From contig CAWIWV010000001.1 of NCBI GenBank assembly GCA_963839925.1, positions 1,674,001 through 1,738,000 of the forward strand: a stretch of DNA of 64,000 bases, written 5' to 3'. Origin of the DNA: Bog-756 sp963839925 (GTDB lineage: Bacteria; Actinomycetota; Acidimicrobiia; Acidimicrobiales; RAAP-2). The notes beneath the pieces are model-generated. The model was given only the letters and a program-made list of their open reading frames with translations. It was not told where the DNA came from and made no database searches. This document shows positions 53,494 to 62,551 of the stretch, in pieces. Numbering within the stretch: position 1 is the stretch's first letter; the number at the start of each line of letters is the position of its first letter. A program made the translations under genes and the position numbers.

Positions 53494-54288
53494 TCAGCGG
53501 ATCGTGGGAGGAAGTGGCTTGCGCTTCTCGAAACTGCGTTGACTGTCGCGGAGCGTCTCGGCACTCGTCGCGATATTGAGGAACAGGTTCCCCATCTCGA
53601 GCATCTGCCCGGGTGTCATCTCCCGGGAGGCCCAGACCGTACGGAGGGAGGCCTGCACCGCGTCGGGAGGATACGAAGCGATGGTCACCGCCAGCTCACG
53701 GGTCACCGTGAGCAAGTCGGCGGCCGGAACAACCTGGGTGACCAGTCCGATCTGTTCCGCCTTCTTCGCCGAGATACGCTCCTGATTACCCAGGAGCGTC
53801 ATCCGCATCACTTCTCCGAACGGCATCTTCTCCCCCATCAACGCGGGTTCGAACACCGCCGGCATGCCGTAGGTCACATGAGGGTCGAAGAACGTCGCGT
53901 GTTCGGCGGCCACGATGAAGTCGACTTGGCCCAGAAGGTAGAAGGCCCCTCCGCACGCCATTCCGTTGACCGCGCCAATGACCGGCTTCCAGAGGCCCTG
54001 GCTACGGGGACCGATGGTCCGACCCGGGTCCTCGTAGGTCAACGCATGGAAGTAGTACTCCCCCTCCTCGACCGGAACGTCGGCACGATCCATGCCGGTG
54101 CAGAAGGCCTTCTCCCCTGATCCGGTCAGTACGATCGCCCTGACGTCGTCGTTCGACCTCAACTGGCGCCACACGGCGCGCAGCTCGGCTTGCATCGCCT
54201 CGTTGAACGCATTGTGCACCTCGGGTCTGTTGAGCGTGATGACCGCTGCTCCGTCGGCCTCCTCGTACAGCAGGGTCTCGAACTCGAT
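53494..54288 (-). CDS. Enoyl-CoA hydratase/isomerase (crotonase) family with apparent ATC start
   Basis: A 264-residue crotonase of the FFDPHV subgroup: VITLNRPEVHNAFNEAM, AFCTGMDRAD, NGMACGGAFYLLG and ATFFDPHVTYGMPAVFEP. Homology begins IEFETLLYEEADGAA, but the codon where Met is expected is ATC (54288-54286), with an ideal AGGAGGTC 6 nt upstream and an in-frame TAG just before. The first standard start in frame, GTG 54219, lies inside the fold and would delete the first strands. Either a rare AUC start, a recent ATG-to-ATC mutation or a sequence error. Confidence 0.8.
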   Translation of the reverse strand: MEFETLLYEEADGAAVITLNRPEVHNAFNEAMQAELRAVWRQLRSNDDVRAIVLTGSGEKAFCTGMDRADVPVEEGEYYFHALTYEDPGRTIGPRSQGLWKPVIGAVNGMACGGAFYLLGQVDFIVAAEHATFFDPHVTYGMPAVFEPALMGEKMPFGEVMRMTLLGNQERISAKKAEQIGLVTQVVPAADLLTVTRELAVTIASYPPDAVQASLRTVWASREMTPGQMLEMGNLFLNIATSAETLRDSQRSFEKRKPLPPTIR

Positions 54289-54393
54289 CTGACCGACCTC
54301 CTACTCGTGATCGTGGCAATCCGCGATCGACGCCAAGGATACGCAACCGCCCAGCCGGCGTAGACCGTTCGGCACGGCTTGAGGTTAAATGTC

Positions 54394-54399
54394 TAGATG
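54394..54399 (+). promoter_or_regulatory. TAGATG element upstream of the crotonase-crotonase-ligase operon
   Basis: Context AAATGTCTAGATGCTTAG, 80 bp before ATG 54480 and in the gap between divergent crotonase genes. Confidence 0.35.
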
Positions 54400-54479
54400 C
54401 TTAGCCAGCGACCCGCCGGGCAATGTGACTGGAGGCGTCGGCAGGGCGTTCAAATGATGAACGAGAACGGACCGTGGGT

Positions 54480-55289
54480 ATGAGCACACCTGCAGGACGC
54501 GCCGGCATCGACGTCACCCGCGACGACTCCGTCCTCCGCATCGAGCTGAATCGGCCGGAGAAGCGGAACGCGCTCGACGGAGCGACCGTCGAGGCCATCG
54601 TCGACTGCCTCGAGAACGCATCGACGGACGACACCTTGCGGGCCATTCTGATCTCGGGGCGAGGCGATCACTTCTGCTCCGGTGCGGACTGGGATGCATC
54701 GAATGCCGCCCGAGCGGAGCGGCCTCGAACGGGAAGCCTGCAGAGACGAACTCCGCTGCAAGCGCACCGGATCATCGAACTCCTGATGAGCATCCAACTT
54801 CCGGTCGTTGCCGCGGTCCGCGGCTGGGCGGCCGGGCTCGGCTGCCAGATCGCGTTGGCGGCTGACTTCGCAATTGCAACCGAGTCGAGTCGGTTCTGGG
54901 AGCCCTTCGTCTCCCGTGGCTTCTCTGCCGACGGGGGGGCGACCTGGATCGTCCCGCGCCTCATCGGGGTCGCTCGGGCACGCGAGTTCCTGATGCTCGG
55001 TCGGGCGATGTCGGGCCTCGAAGCCGTATCCACAGGACTCATCCACCGAGCGGTGCCGGACCCGACCCTCGACCTCGCGGTCGAGGAGCTGCTTGGTGAA
55101 CTGACCCGGACGGCGACCGTGGCGCTCGGGCTGACCAAGCAATGCATCAACCGGTCCCTGCAGAGTGGGCTCACCGAGGCGATGCAGAACGAGTCCTTCG
55201 CACTCGAAGTCTCCTCCCGATCTCTGGACTTCAAAGAAGGGCTTCTCGCATTCCGCGAGAACCGGCCGCCCGACTTCGGCGGGCGATGA
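54480..55289 (+). CDS. Enoyl-CoA hydratase/isomerase (crotonase) family
   Basis: A 269-residue crotonase with RIELNRPEKRNALDGATV, HFCSGADWDA and RGWAAGLGCQIALAADF as oxyanion-hole segments; WEPFVSRGFSADGGATW covers the active-site loop. ATG 54480 is used; GTG 54474 is two codons earlier. It is first of a three-gene set with another crotonase (25-nt gap) and a ligase. Confidence 0.9.
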   Translation: MSTPAGRAGIDVTRDDSVLRIELNRPEKRNALDGATVEAIVDCLENASTDDTLRAILISGRGDHFCSGADWDASNAARAERPRTGSLQRRTPLQAHRIIELLMSIQLPVVAAVRGWAAGLGCQIALAADFAIATESSRFWEPFVSRGFSADGGATWIVPRLIGVARAREFLMLGRAMSGLEAVSTGLIHRAVPDPTLDLAVEELLGELTRTATVALGLTKQCINRSLQSGLTEAMQNESFALEVSSRSLDFKEGLLAFRENRPPDFGGR

Positions 55290-55314
55290 GCGCGCAGCTG
55301 GAGCGGAGACAGAG

Positions 55315-56097
55315 ATGACACCGAACTACGAGACGATTCAATACACGACGTCGGCTGACCACGTTGCGACGGTCACACTCGACCGACCCGAGGTACTGAA
55401 CGCGTTCGACCGGCAGATGTGCGAAGAGATCCAGCACGTCTGGGGAGTCATCAAGGCCGACCCCCAAGTGCACGCAGCGGTCCTCCGATCCAGCGGGGAT
55501 CGCGCCTTCTGTGCGGGTCTCGACGTGTCCAAGCCCTTCGGGCAACCTGACGACGTCTGGAACCACGCCGACCCCGGTGAGTACCTCAGCCCCAAATGGC
55601 AGAAGCTGTGGAAGCCGGTGGTCTGCGCCGTGCAGGGAATGTGCACGGCCGGCGCCCTCTACTTCCTCAACGAGTCCGACGTCGTCATCTGCTCCGACGA
55701 CGCGACCTTCTTCGACTCCCACGTAACCGGCGGCATGGTGTCGGCCATCGAACCGATCGGGCTCATGCGCCGGGTCGGGTTGGCCGAGACGTTGCGGATG
55801 GCGCTGATGGGAAACGACGAGAGGGTGTCGGCGGAAACCGCCCTGCGCATCTCGCTGGTGACCGAAGTCGTGGATCGATCCCGTCTGTGGGAACGCGCCC
55901 ACGAGCTGGCTTCTGCGATCGCCGCCAAACCCACGTCGGCGACCCAGGGTACGGTGCGGGCGATCTGGGAGTCGCTCGATCGGCCCTACCGGGCAGCAAT
56001 GGAACAAGGGCTCATCTACACCCGACTCGGTAATCCGATCGGGATGGCCGAGGTCGCTCGCGATCCCAAGGGCAAAGTGCAGCCTCGGTTCCGCTGA
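55315..56097 (+). CDS. Enoyl-CoA hydratase/isomerase (crotonase) family
   Basis: A 260-residue crotonase of the FFD(P/S)HV subgroup: VTLDRPEVLNAFDRQM, AFCAGLDVSK, QGMCTAGALYFLN and ATFFDSHVTGGMVSAIEP. Closely related to 53494-54288 and 33362-34165. GGAG-containing sequence precedes ATG 55315. The stop overlaps the ligase start (TGATG), so the two are coupled. Confidence 0.9.
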   Translation: MTPNYETIQYTTSADHVATVTLDRPEVLNAFDRQMCEEIQHVWGVIKADPQVHAAVLRSSGDRAFCAGLDVSKPFGQPDDVWNHADPGEYLSPKWQKLWKPVVCAVQGMCTAGALYFLNESDVVICSDDATFFDSHVTGGMVSAIEPIGLMRRVGLAETLRMALMGNDERVSAETALRISLVTEVVDRSRLWERAHELASAIAAKPTSATQGTVRAIWESLDRPYRAAMEQGLIYTRLGNPIGMAEVARDPKGKVQPRFR

Positions 56098-57584
56098 TGT
56101 CCGACGTGACGAGCGGTCTGAGTCAGAGGATCGGCGCCGTGCTGTCGATCGACAGCGATGCCGAGGCAATCGAATTCGAAGGGCGCTGGCGAACCTGGGG
56201 GGAACTCGAAGCGACGGTCACCGCAGTCGCCGACGTTGTGGAGGTTCCCGGGACACCCGTCGGGGTCCTCCTCAGGAATCGACCTGTACCGATCGCACTT
56301 CTCCTCGGGGTTCTCCGTGCCGGTGGGTGCGCCGTGGCGATCAATCCGCAACGTGGGGCGGAGCGCGCGCGCGAAGAGGTCGCGAAGCTCGGACTCCCCT
56401 TGCTCGCCGGCGAGGACATGGACATCGAGACCTGCGTCGACGACCGCTGCCGGTCACGTCTGCTCTGCGCCGACGACCTCGGAACGGGGCTTCGACTCAC
56501 CGGATCTCCGCAACCCTGGAGCGGCTCGATACCCACGGGAGTGGCCATCCGCATGCTCACCAGTGGGACGACCGGACCACCGAAACGTATCGACCTCGGT
56601 TACGAGACGCTCGTTCGGGTCCTGGCCGGCGCCAAGCATTACGAGGCGGCCGGAGACTCAACGTTGAGTCTCCGGAGGGGGGTTGCAGTCGTCAACTCTC
56701 CCCTCGTCCACCTTGGCGGGCTCTTCCGGGTCCTGCAATGCGTCAACGACGGACGTTCGTTCTCGCTGCTCGAGCGGTTCACGGTCGAAGCCTGGATCGA
56801 CGCGGTCCGTCGGCATCGTCCGAAGACGGTCAGCCTGGTTCCAGCCGCCCTGCGCATGGTGCTGGAGGCCGATCTCGACCCTGCCGACCTGAGCAGCGTC
56901 CGGTCGGTCGTCTCCGGGACGGCACCCCTCGCCCCAGACGACGCGGAGGCATTCACCGCAAAGTACGGGCCACCGGTCCTGATCTCCTACGCCGCCACCG
57001 AGTTCGGCGGCGGCGTCGCGGGCTGGAACCTGAGTGACCATCGGACTTACTGGACCGAAAAGCGCGGCTCGGTCGGGCGCGCCCACGCTGGATGCATGCT
57101 GAGGACGGTCGATGCCGACTCCGGGCGTCCGCTGCCGACCGACGAGGTCGGCCTCTTGGAGGTCAAAGCCGGTCAACTCGGGAGGGACACCCCGTGGATC
57201 CGCACCACAGACCTCGCCCGCATCGACGAGGACGGGTTCCTCTTCATCGTCGGACGCGCGGATCAAGCGATCATCCGTGGCGGGTTCAAGGTCCACCCCG
57301 ACGAGGTGCGTGCTGCGCTGGAGCGTCACCCGCGGGTCAGAGGAGCGGCCGTGGTCGGCGTGGAAGACTCGCGGCTCGGTGCAGTCCCCGTGGCGGTGGT
57401 GGAACTGCGTGCAGGTCCACCGGTCGAATCCGATGAGATCCTCAGATCCCTCTCGGGCAACCTGGCCCCCTACGAGTTGCCGACCAGGATTCTGCTCGTC
57501 GAAGCGTTACCCCGGACCCCTTCCGCGAAGGTCGACCTCACCGCGGTCCGCGAGATGGTCCTACGCGAAGCGGAGAACGGTTGA
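56097..57584 (+). CDS. AMP-dependent acyl-CoA ligase-like protein (divergent)
   Basis: A 495-residue ANL-family enzyme, shorter than usual. The adenylate motif MLTSGTTGPPKRIDLG is intact; the second motif is ISYAATEFGG, the hinge region reads WIRTTDLARIDEDGF (TTDL replacing the usual TGDL), and the terminal Lys is in RTPSAKVDLTAV. Divergence suggests an unusual acid substrate. It ends 16 nt from the convergent ligase gene. Confidence 0.85.
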   Translation: MSDVTSGLSQRIGAVLSIDSDAEAIEFEGRWRTWGELEATVTAVADVVEVPGTPVGVLLRNRPVPIALLLGVLRAGGCAVAINPQRGAERAREEVAKLGLPLLAGEDMDIETCVDDRCRSRLLCADDLGTGLRLTGSPQPWSGSIPTGVAIRMLTSGTTGPPKRIDLGYETLVRVLAGAKHYEAAGDSTLSLRRGVAVVNSPLVHLGGLFRVLQCVNDGRSFSLLERFTVEAWIDAVRRHRPKTVSLVPAALRMVLEADLDPADLSSVRSVVSGTAPLAPDDAEAFTAKYGPPVLISYAATEFGGGVAGWNLSDHRTYWTEKRGSVGRAHAGCMLRTVDADSGRPLPTDEVGLLEVKAGQLGRDTPWIRTTDLARIDEDGFLFIVGRADQAIIRGGFKVHPDEVRAALERHPRVRGAAVVGVEDSRLGAVPVAVVELRAGPPVESDEILRSLSGNLAPYELPTRILLVEALPRTPSAKVDLTAVREMVLREAENG

Positions 57585-57600
57585 TCCACGGGGCAGCGCC

Positions 57601-59217
57601 TCACCTTGTGGCGGGTTGGGCAGCTTCTGCGAAGGTCTGTGCCCACCGGTAATCGGGCTTCCCACTGGCATGTCGCTGCACGAGGTCGCAGAAGGCCACC
57701 CATCGGGGTGCTTTGAATCGGGCGAGAGAGAGGGATACGAACTCTCGCAGGTCGACCGGCTGGACGGTGGCATCTTCACGGAGCTGCACCACCGCGACGA
57801 CCTCTTGGCCGAATCGCTCGCTCGTTCTCCCGATCACCAGCGCGTCCTCCACGTCGGGATGACTCCGCAGCACTTCTTCGACCTCCTCGACGAACACCTT
57901 CTCCCCTCCGGAGTTGACGATCAGAGCGTCACGACCGAGCATCCGGATCGCTCCGTCCGGTTCGATCCGGCCGCGGTCACCTGGGACCGCGCTGCGGACT
58001 CCGTCGATGACCGGGAAGGTGTTGCTCGTCTTCTCCCGATCCCCCAGGTACCCGAGCGGCACCCTTCCCTGTCTGGCCGTCCACCCGATCTCCTCCTCCC
58101 CCGGACGCAGGACCCGGGTTCTGTCCGCCGAGAGAACGACTGCCCCCGAAGCTGGGGCAAAGGTCGCGGCGATCCCATGGCTGGTGGACGAGCCGTAGGC
58201 CATCCCTCCGGTTTCCGAGGCGCCGTATCCGTCCCGGATGACGACGTCCGGCAGGAGGCGAAGCAGCGCCTGCTTGCACTCCTCGCTCGTCGTCGCACCG
58301 CCGGTGCCGAGCACTCTCAGCGACGAGAGATCGACGGGGTTCTGTTCGAGGAACTCGACCATCGGGCGGGCGTACGCGTCGCCAACGATCGCCATCAGGG
58401 TCACTCGTTCGTCTGCCGCGGTCTGGACGATCGTGGCGGCGTCGAACCTCCGACGATCGTCGTGCAAGACGACCGTCCCACCTCCGAGGAGTCCTGCATA
58501 GACCGTCCACTGGGCGGCGGCGTGCATGAGGGGCGAGGGAGCGAACCAGACGCCCGAGCCGGTCACGGCGGCTTCGGTGATCTGGGCGGCGGTGATCTCT
58601 TCCCGGCCACCCATCGCCGCCACGTAGATGTCGGCCTGGCGCCAGAGCACCGCCTTCGGAAGGCCGGTCGTCCCACCGGTGCACACCAGATAGAGGTCGT
58701 CCGGCGACGGCACGGGAAGCGCTCCACTCGAATGGGTCACCGCCTCTTCGTAGGCCATGCTCCCGGGAACGCCACTGCCGCCGGCCTCGTCGTCGACCTC
58801 GATGGTCAACCGGATCCGGTCCGGCATCGCCTCTTCGACCAGAGCCCCGAGAGAACGGTGGTAGATGATCGCCTCGGCCCCGACCATCTCGAGGACCGAA
58901 CGGATCTCCGTCGCGGTGTACTGCTGGTTGACGTTGAACGGCACCGCTCGGGCTCGAAAGCAGCCAATCATCGATTCGATGTACTCGGGGCAGTTGTGGA
59001 GGATGAGCGCCACCGGCGACTGTCCGCACTCCCAGCGCTCCAACTCGCTGCGTTCCAGGCGTGCTCCGATCCCCTGCGAGACGAGGAAGGAGGCCAGGCC
59101 TCGGGTTCGACGGCCCACTTCTTCGAAGGTGCGCCGGACGTCTTTCCAGACCAGCATCTCGCGCTCGGGCGCCGCTTGGCTCACGACGTCCAACACCGCC
59201 GGTAGCGACCACTCCAT
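57601..59217 (-). CDS. Acyl-CoA ligase (AMP-forming)
   Basis: A 538-residue ANL enzyme. LVCTGGTTGLPKAVLWRQ, GYGASETGG, the hinge GDRGRIEPDGAIRMLGRD and the catalytic Lys in RHASGKPDYRW are present. It resembles the mycobacterial FadD17/FadD19-like steroid-acid ligases in general layout, but this is only an impression. ATG 59217 follows AAGGAG at 8 nt; GTG 59241 is an alternative. It lies 51 nt after the P450 gene on the same strand. Confidence 0.9.
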   Translation of the reverse strand: MEWSLPAVLDVVSQAAPEREMLVWKDVRRTFEEVGRRTRGLASFLVSQGIGARLERSELERWECGQSPVALILHNCPEYIESMIGCFRARAVPFNVNQQYTATEIRSVLEMVGAEAIIYHRSLGALVEEAMPDRIRLTIEVDDEAGGSGVPGSMAYEEAVTHSSGALPVPSPDDLYLVCTGGTTGLPKAVLWRQADIYVAAMGGREEITAAQITEAAVTGSGVWFAPSPLMHAAAQWTVYAGLLGGGTVVLHDDRRRFDAATIVQTAADERVTLMAIVGDAYARPMVEFLEQNPVDLSSLRVLGTGGATTSEECKQALLRLLPDVVIRDGYGASETGGMAYGSSTSHGIAATFAPASGAVVLSADRTRVLRPGEEEIGWTARQGRVPLGYLGDREKTSNTFPVIDGVRSAVPGDRGRIEPDGAIRMLGRDALIVNSGGEKVFVEEVEEVLRSHPDVEDALVIGRTSERFGQEVVAVVQLREDATVQPVDLREFVSLSLARFKAPRWVAFCDLVQRHASGKPDYRWAQTFAEAAQPATR

Positions 59218-59268
59218 CGACTCGTCTCCTTCTCGCTCCACGACCCGGAACAGTTCGCTCGGAGCTGC

Positions 59269-60522
59269 TCAGCGAAGCCGGTAGCTGATCGGGATGCTCT
59301 TCGGACCCTGCACGAAATACGAACGGATCCACGTCGGATCTCCGGCGAGCTCGATGTGATCGAGACGCCCGAGCAGTTCCTTGAACAGCGCTCGGATCTC
59401 CAGCCTTGCCAACTGGGCTCCCAGACAGAAGTGCTGACCGAACCCGAAGGCCAGATGACTGGCGGCATTCTCCCGCCGAACATCGAAGCGCATCGGATCG
59501 ACAAAGACCTCCTCGTCCCGGTTCGCCGATGCGTAGGAGAGGTAGAGCAGATCCCCCGGCTGGAAGGTCACCTCGCGCAGGGTGAACGGTTCCTGGCAGG
59601 TCCGCATGAAGTGCTTCACCGGGGACACGAACCGCACGATCTCGTCCGCGGCACGGTTGATCAACTCGGGGTGTGCTTGCAACAACTCCAGCTGCTCGGG
59701 ATGATCGAGCAGGGCGAGGAGGCCGCCCGAGATCGCGTTGGAGGTGGTGTCGTGACCCGCCGTGGCGATGATGATGTAGTGGCCGAGCATGTCCATGTCC
59801 GGCAGGGGGTGCCCGTCGATCTCGGCATTCGCGATGACCGATGCCAGATCCTCGGTCGGACATTCTCGTCGCGAGCTCGCCAAGGCGGTGAAGTAGTTGA
59901 CGAAGTCGAGCACCACGTCGAGCATCGACTGGTCGCTGCCCACCCGTGCGATATCGGGATCCTCGGCGCCGAAGAGCTCCTGGGTGAGCGTGAGCATGCG
60001 GGCGTAGTCGCTCTCCGGTAGCCCGAGAATCGAGAGGATGACCTGGAGCGGGAAGTGCAGAGCGACGTCGCGGACGAAGTCGCACCGATCGCCGTAACTC
60101 GCCATCTGGTCGACGTAGTGGGTGGCCAACCCATCGATGCGCTCCTGCAGGGGTGCCACGTTGCGCGGCTTGAACCACTCGTTGACGATCCCGCGGTGTG
60201 CCCTGTGCTCCTCACCGTCCATCTGGATCAGCGTCTTCACCGGAGTGCCGGTGCCGGCGGAGTCTCCCTCGGGTGCGAGCACCGGAACCGATCCGTTGGT
60301 GAAGACCGCAGAGTTTCGCTCGATCTCCATCACGTCCGCGTGCTTGGTGATCGCCCAGAACTCGGGATAGCCCGGTGTCGCAACCTTCATGATCGGTGAC
60401 CGATCGCGGATCTGCTTCGCTGCGGCGTGCCAGGCAACCGGGTCCGAGTAGGCGACTGGATCGCCGAAAATGGAACCGAGTGCGTCGAACTCACCGGGGT
60501 GGCCGGCGGCGACTGTCACCAC
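59269..60522 (-). CDS. Cytochrome P450
   Basis: A 417-residue soluble bacterial P450. The I-helix oxygen-activation motif is AGHDTTS, the K-helix ExxR is in DEIVRFVSP, and the heme ligand is in FGFGQHFCLGAQLARLE. Sequence style is that of the CYP125/CYP124/CYP142 group that oxidises steroid or branched-lipid chains; subfamily needs a database check. GTG 60522 has AGGTGG adjacent. Redox partners are not in the window. Confidence 0.92.
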   Translation of the reverse strand: MVTVAAGHPGEFDALGSIFGDPVAYSDPVAWHAAAKQIRDRSPIMKVATPGYPEFWAITKHADVMEIERNSAVFTNGSVPVLAPEGDSAGTGTPVKTLIQMDGEEHRAHRGIVNEWFKPRNVAPLQERIDGLATHYVDQMASYGDRCDFVRDVALHFPLQVILSILGLPESDYARMLTLTQELFGAEDPDIARVGSDQSMLDVVLDFVNYFTALASSRRECPTEDLASVIANAEIDGHPLPDMDMLGHYIIIATAGHDTTSNAISGGLLALLDHPEQLELLQAHPELINRAADEIVRFVSPVKHFMRTCQEPFTLREVTFQPGDLLYLSYASANRDEEVFVDPMRFDVRRENAASHLAFGFGQHFCLGAQLARLEIRALFKELLGRLDHIELAGDPTWIRSYFVQGPKSIPISYRLR

Positions 60523-60588
60523 CTAACGTCCACTCACGACACGTTGCAGGTCGTCGAGCCCCCCAAGGGTTGCTTGTATTAACATATA

Positions 60589-60594
60589 GATAGT
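60589..60594 (+). promoter_or_regulatory. TAGATA element between P450 and CrtC-like genes
   Basis: Context ATTAACATATAGATAGTTTAC in an AT-rich patch between divergent genes, 41 bp before TTG 60636 and 66 bp from GTG 60522. It differs from the other sites at the last base (TAGATA). Confidence 0.3.
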
Positions 60595-60635
60595 TTACAA
60601 CGTGACCGCTCGACCGACACGAGGAGAGAGCACCG

Positions 60636-61562
60636 TTGAGTGAGACTTCCCAACACTTGGTGCGGCCCGAAGACGAGCGCCGCCACCCTTCGGATGCGGA
60701 GCAGCTCTGGGGCGAGTCCTACTACCTCGACTTCGCCGCCGACGACGGCGCGCTCGGTGGGTACGTCCGGCTGGGTTGGTACCCCAACCTCGGAGTCGCG
60801 TGGTGGACGGCTGCCATCGTGGAGCCGGGCGGGCCGACTCACCTCTGGGTCTGCTACGACGCACCGGCGACATCCACCACTTCGGCCACCGGCCCGAACT
60901 TCACGGCCGATCTGGATGTCGTGACGCCACTCGAGGAGATGCGAGTGCGAGCCCATGGTGTCGGTGATTCGTATGCGGACGCTGTCGATGTCTACAGGGG
61001 AAAGAACAGCGAACCGATCGAGATGGAGCTCGACCTCTCGTGGCGAACCGACGGGCAGCCCTTCCACTACGGCAGTGTCACCCGCTACGAGATCCCGTGC
61101 CTCGTCTCCGGATCGGTTCAACTCGGCGACCGAACCGTGACCATCGAGGGTCAGGGTCAGCGGGACCACTCGTGGGGAGTACGGGACTGGTGGGCGTTCG
61201 GCTGGTGCTGGATGGCCGCGAGGTTGACTGACGGCGCCCGGCTTCACACGGTCGATGTGCGGATCCCGGGCATGGATGTCGCATTCGGCTATGTGCAGGA
61301 CCCACCGGGGTCGCTCGTCGCGGTCAGCAGTGCAGCGGTCACCGAGGATCTCGGGCCCGAGGGACTGCCGACCCGGGGTCGGGCGAACCTCAACGACGGG
61401 CTGCTGGCGCTCGACATCGAACCCCTCGGCTTCGCTCCGCTCGTACTCACCTCGTCGGACGGCCGGATCGCTCGCTTCCCGAGGGCGATGGCCCGATTCT
61501 CCGAGTCCGGCGGTCGATCCGGGCTCGGCTGGATCGAGTGGAACCAACCCCAGGGCGATTGA
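60636..61562 (+). CDS. CrtC/AttH-like lipocalin-domain protein, function unknown
   Basis: A 308-residue protein with two predicted beta-barrel halves. The stretch EGQGQRDHSWGVRDWWAFG resembles the conserved core of CrtC (carotenoid hydratase)/AttH-like proteins, which suggests a hydrophobic terpenoid or steroid ligand. The start is TTG 60636 with GAGGAG about 9 nt upstream. Divergent from the P450 gene and followed 59 nt later by the LLM oxidoreductase, so it probably belongs to the same lipid pathway. Enzymatic activity is not established. Confidence 0.65.
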   Translation: MSETSQHLVRPEDERRHPSDAEQLWGESYYLDFAADDGALGGYVRLGWYPNLGVAWWTAAIVEPGGPTHLWVCYDAPATSTTSATGPNFTADLDVVTPLEEMRVRAHGVGDSYADAVDVYRGKNSEPIEMELDLSWRTDGQPFHYGSVTRYEIPCLVSGSVQLGDRTVTIEGQGQRDHSWGVRDWWAFGWCWMAARLTDGARLHTVDVRIPGMDVAFGYVQDPPGSLVAVSSAAVTEDLGPEGLPTRGRANLNDGLLALDIEPLGFAPLVLTSSDGRIARFPRAMARFSESGGRSGLGWIEWNQPQGD

Positions 61563-61609
61563 GCCGACTACCGGGGTCGTGGTCCCGGGGCCCGATGTGC
61601 CCCCGTCGA

Positions 61610-61615
61610 TAGCAT
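61610..61615 (+). promoter_or_regulatory. -10 element (TAGCAT), leaderless type
   Basis: TAGCAT followed by exactly 6 nt and then GTG 61622. Confidence 0.45.
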
Positions 61616-61621
61616 GAGCCG

Positions 61622-62539
61622 GTGAAGTTCTCCTTGGAGCTGCCCACGCAGCGGGTCGACGCGCCGGACGAGTTCGTGACGGCAGAAGCCATCGCCGAGG
61701 GCGCCCGGGCCGCAGCGGACGCGGGATTCTCAGCGGTCAACGTGACCGATCATCCGGCCCCGGACTCCAGATGGCTCGACGCCGGAGGTCACCATGCGCT
61801 GGACCCGTTCGTCGCCCTCTCGTTCGCTGCGGCAGCTCATCCCACGATCAAGCTGCACACCAACATCTACGTCGCCGCCTATCGGAATCCGTTCCTCGGA
61901 GCCAAGCTCGTCCAAAGCCTCGACGTGCTTTCCGAAGGGCGTCTGATCCTGGGCGTGGCCTCCGGTTACCTCAAGCCCGAATTCGCAGCGCTCGGGGTCG
62001 ACTTCAGCAATCGCGCGGCCTTGCTCGACGACGCCCTCGAGGTGCTCGACGAAGTCCTGGCTGGAGGGGACGTGGCAAGGGAGGGCAGCAGCTACATGGC
62101 ACGGGGCGTTCGGGTCCGACCGGTGAGCAAATCGGGCCGGCCGCCGATCTGGATCGGCGGGAACAGCCGGCGTGCGATGAAACGTTCGATCGCCTACGAG
62201 GGTTGGGCGCCATTCCATACCTCAGGACTCGAAAGGACGACCCGCACCTCGGCGATCGAGACGACCGACGATCTTTCCGCGGCAGTGGCCGAAGTCCGGC
62301 GCATGGTCGCCGAGTCTCCCCGAGGCGGGGATCGCGCCTTCGACGTCTGCTGGTCCGAGGCGCTGTTCTTCGGGAGCGACTCCCGCTCGATCGACGAGAA
62401 GTGCAGCCGGGTCGCCGGATTGGAAAAGGCCGGTGTCACCTGGACGACGGTGTCGCCTCCGGGAAGCACGCGTGCCGAGTGGCTCGAGCATGTCGCATGG
62501 TTCGGACGCAATGTCATCAGTGCGACCGGGGCTCTCTGA
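61622..62539 (+). CDS. LLM-class (F420-dependent type) oxidoreductase
   Basis: A 305-residue luciferase-like monooxygenase-fold protein: KFSLELPTQRV start, NVTDHPAPDSRWL, KLHTNIYVAAYRNPF, LGVASGYLKPEFAALG and the glycine-rich PPIWIGGNSRRAM, typical of the F420-dependent subgroup in actinobacteria. It likely oxidises or reduces a pathway intermediate; FMN use cannot be excluded. The GTG start is leaderless-type. A SnoaL-like gene follows after 12 nt. Confidence 0.88.
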   Translation: MKFSLELPTQRVDAPDEFVTAEAIAEGARAAADAGFSAVNVTDHPAPDSRWLDAGGHHALDPFVALSFAAAAHPTIKLHTNIYVAAYRNPFLGAKLVQSLDVLSEGRLILGVASGYLKPEFAALGVDFSNRAALLDDALEVLDEVLAGGDVAREGSSYMARGVRVRPVSKSGRPPIWIGGNSRRAMKRSIAYEGWAPFHTSGLERTTRTSAIETTDDLSAAVAEVRRMVAESPRGGDRAFDVCWSEALFFGSDSRSIDEKCSRVAGLEKAGVTWTTVSPPGSTRAEWLEHVAWFGRNVISATGAL

Positions 62540-62551
62540 GGTGGAAGCTCC

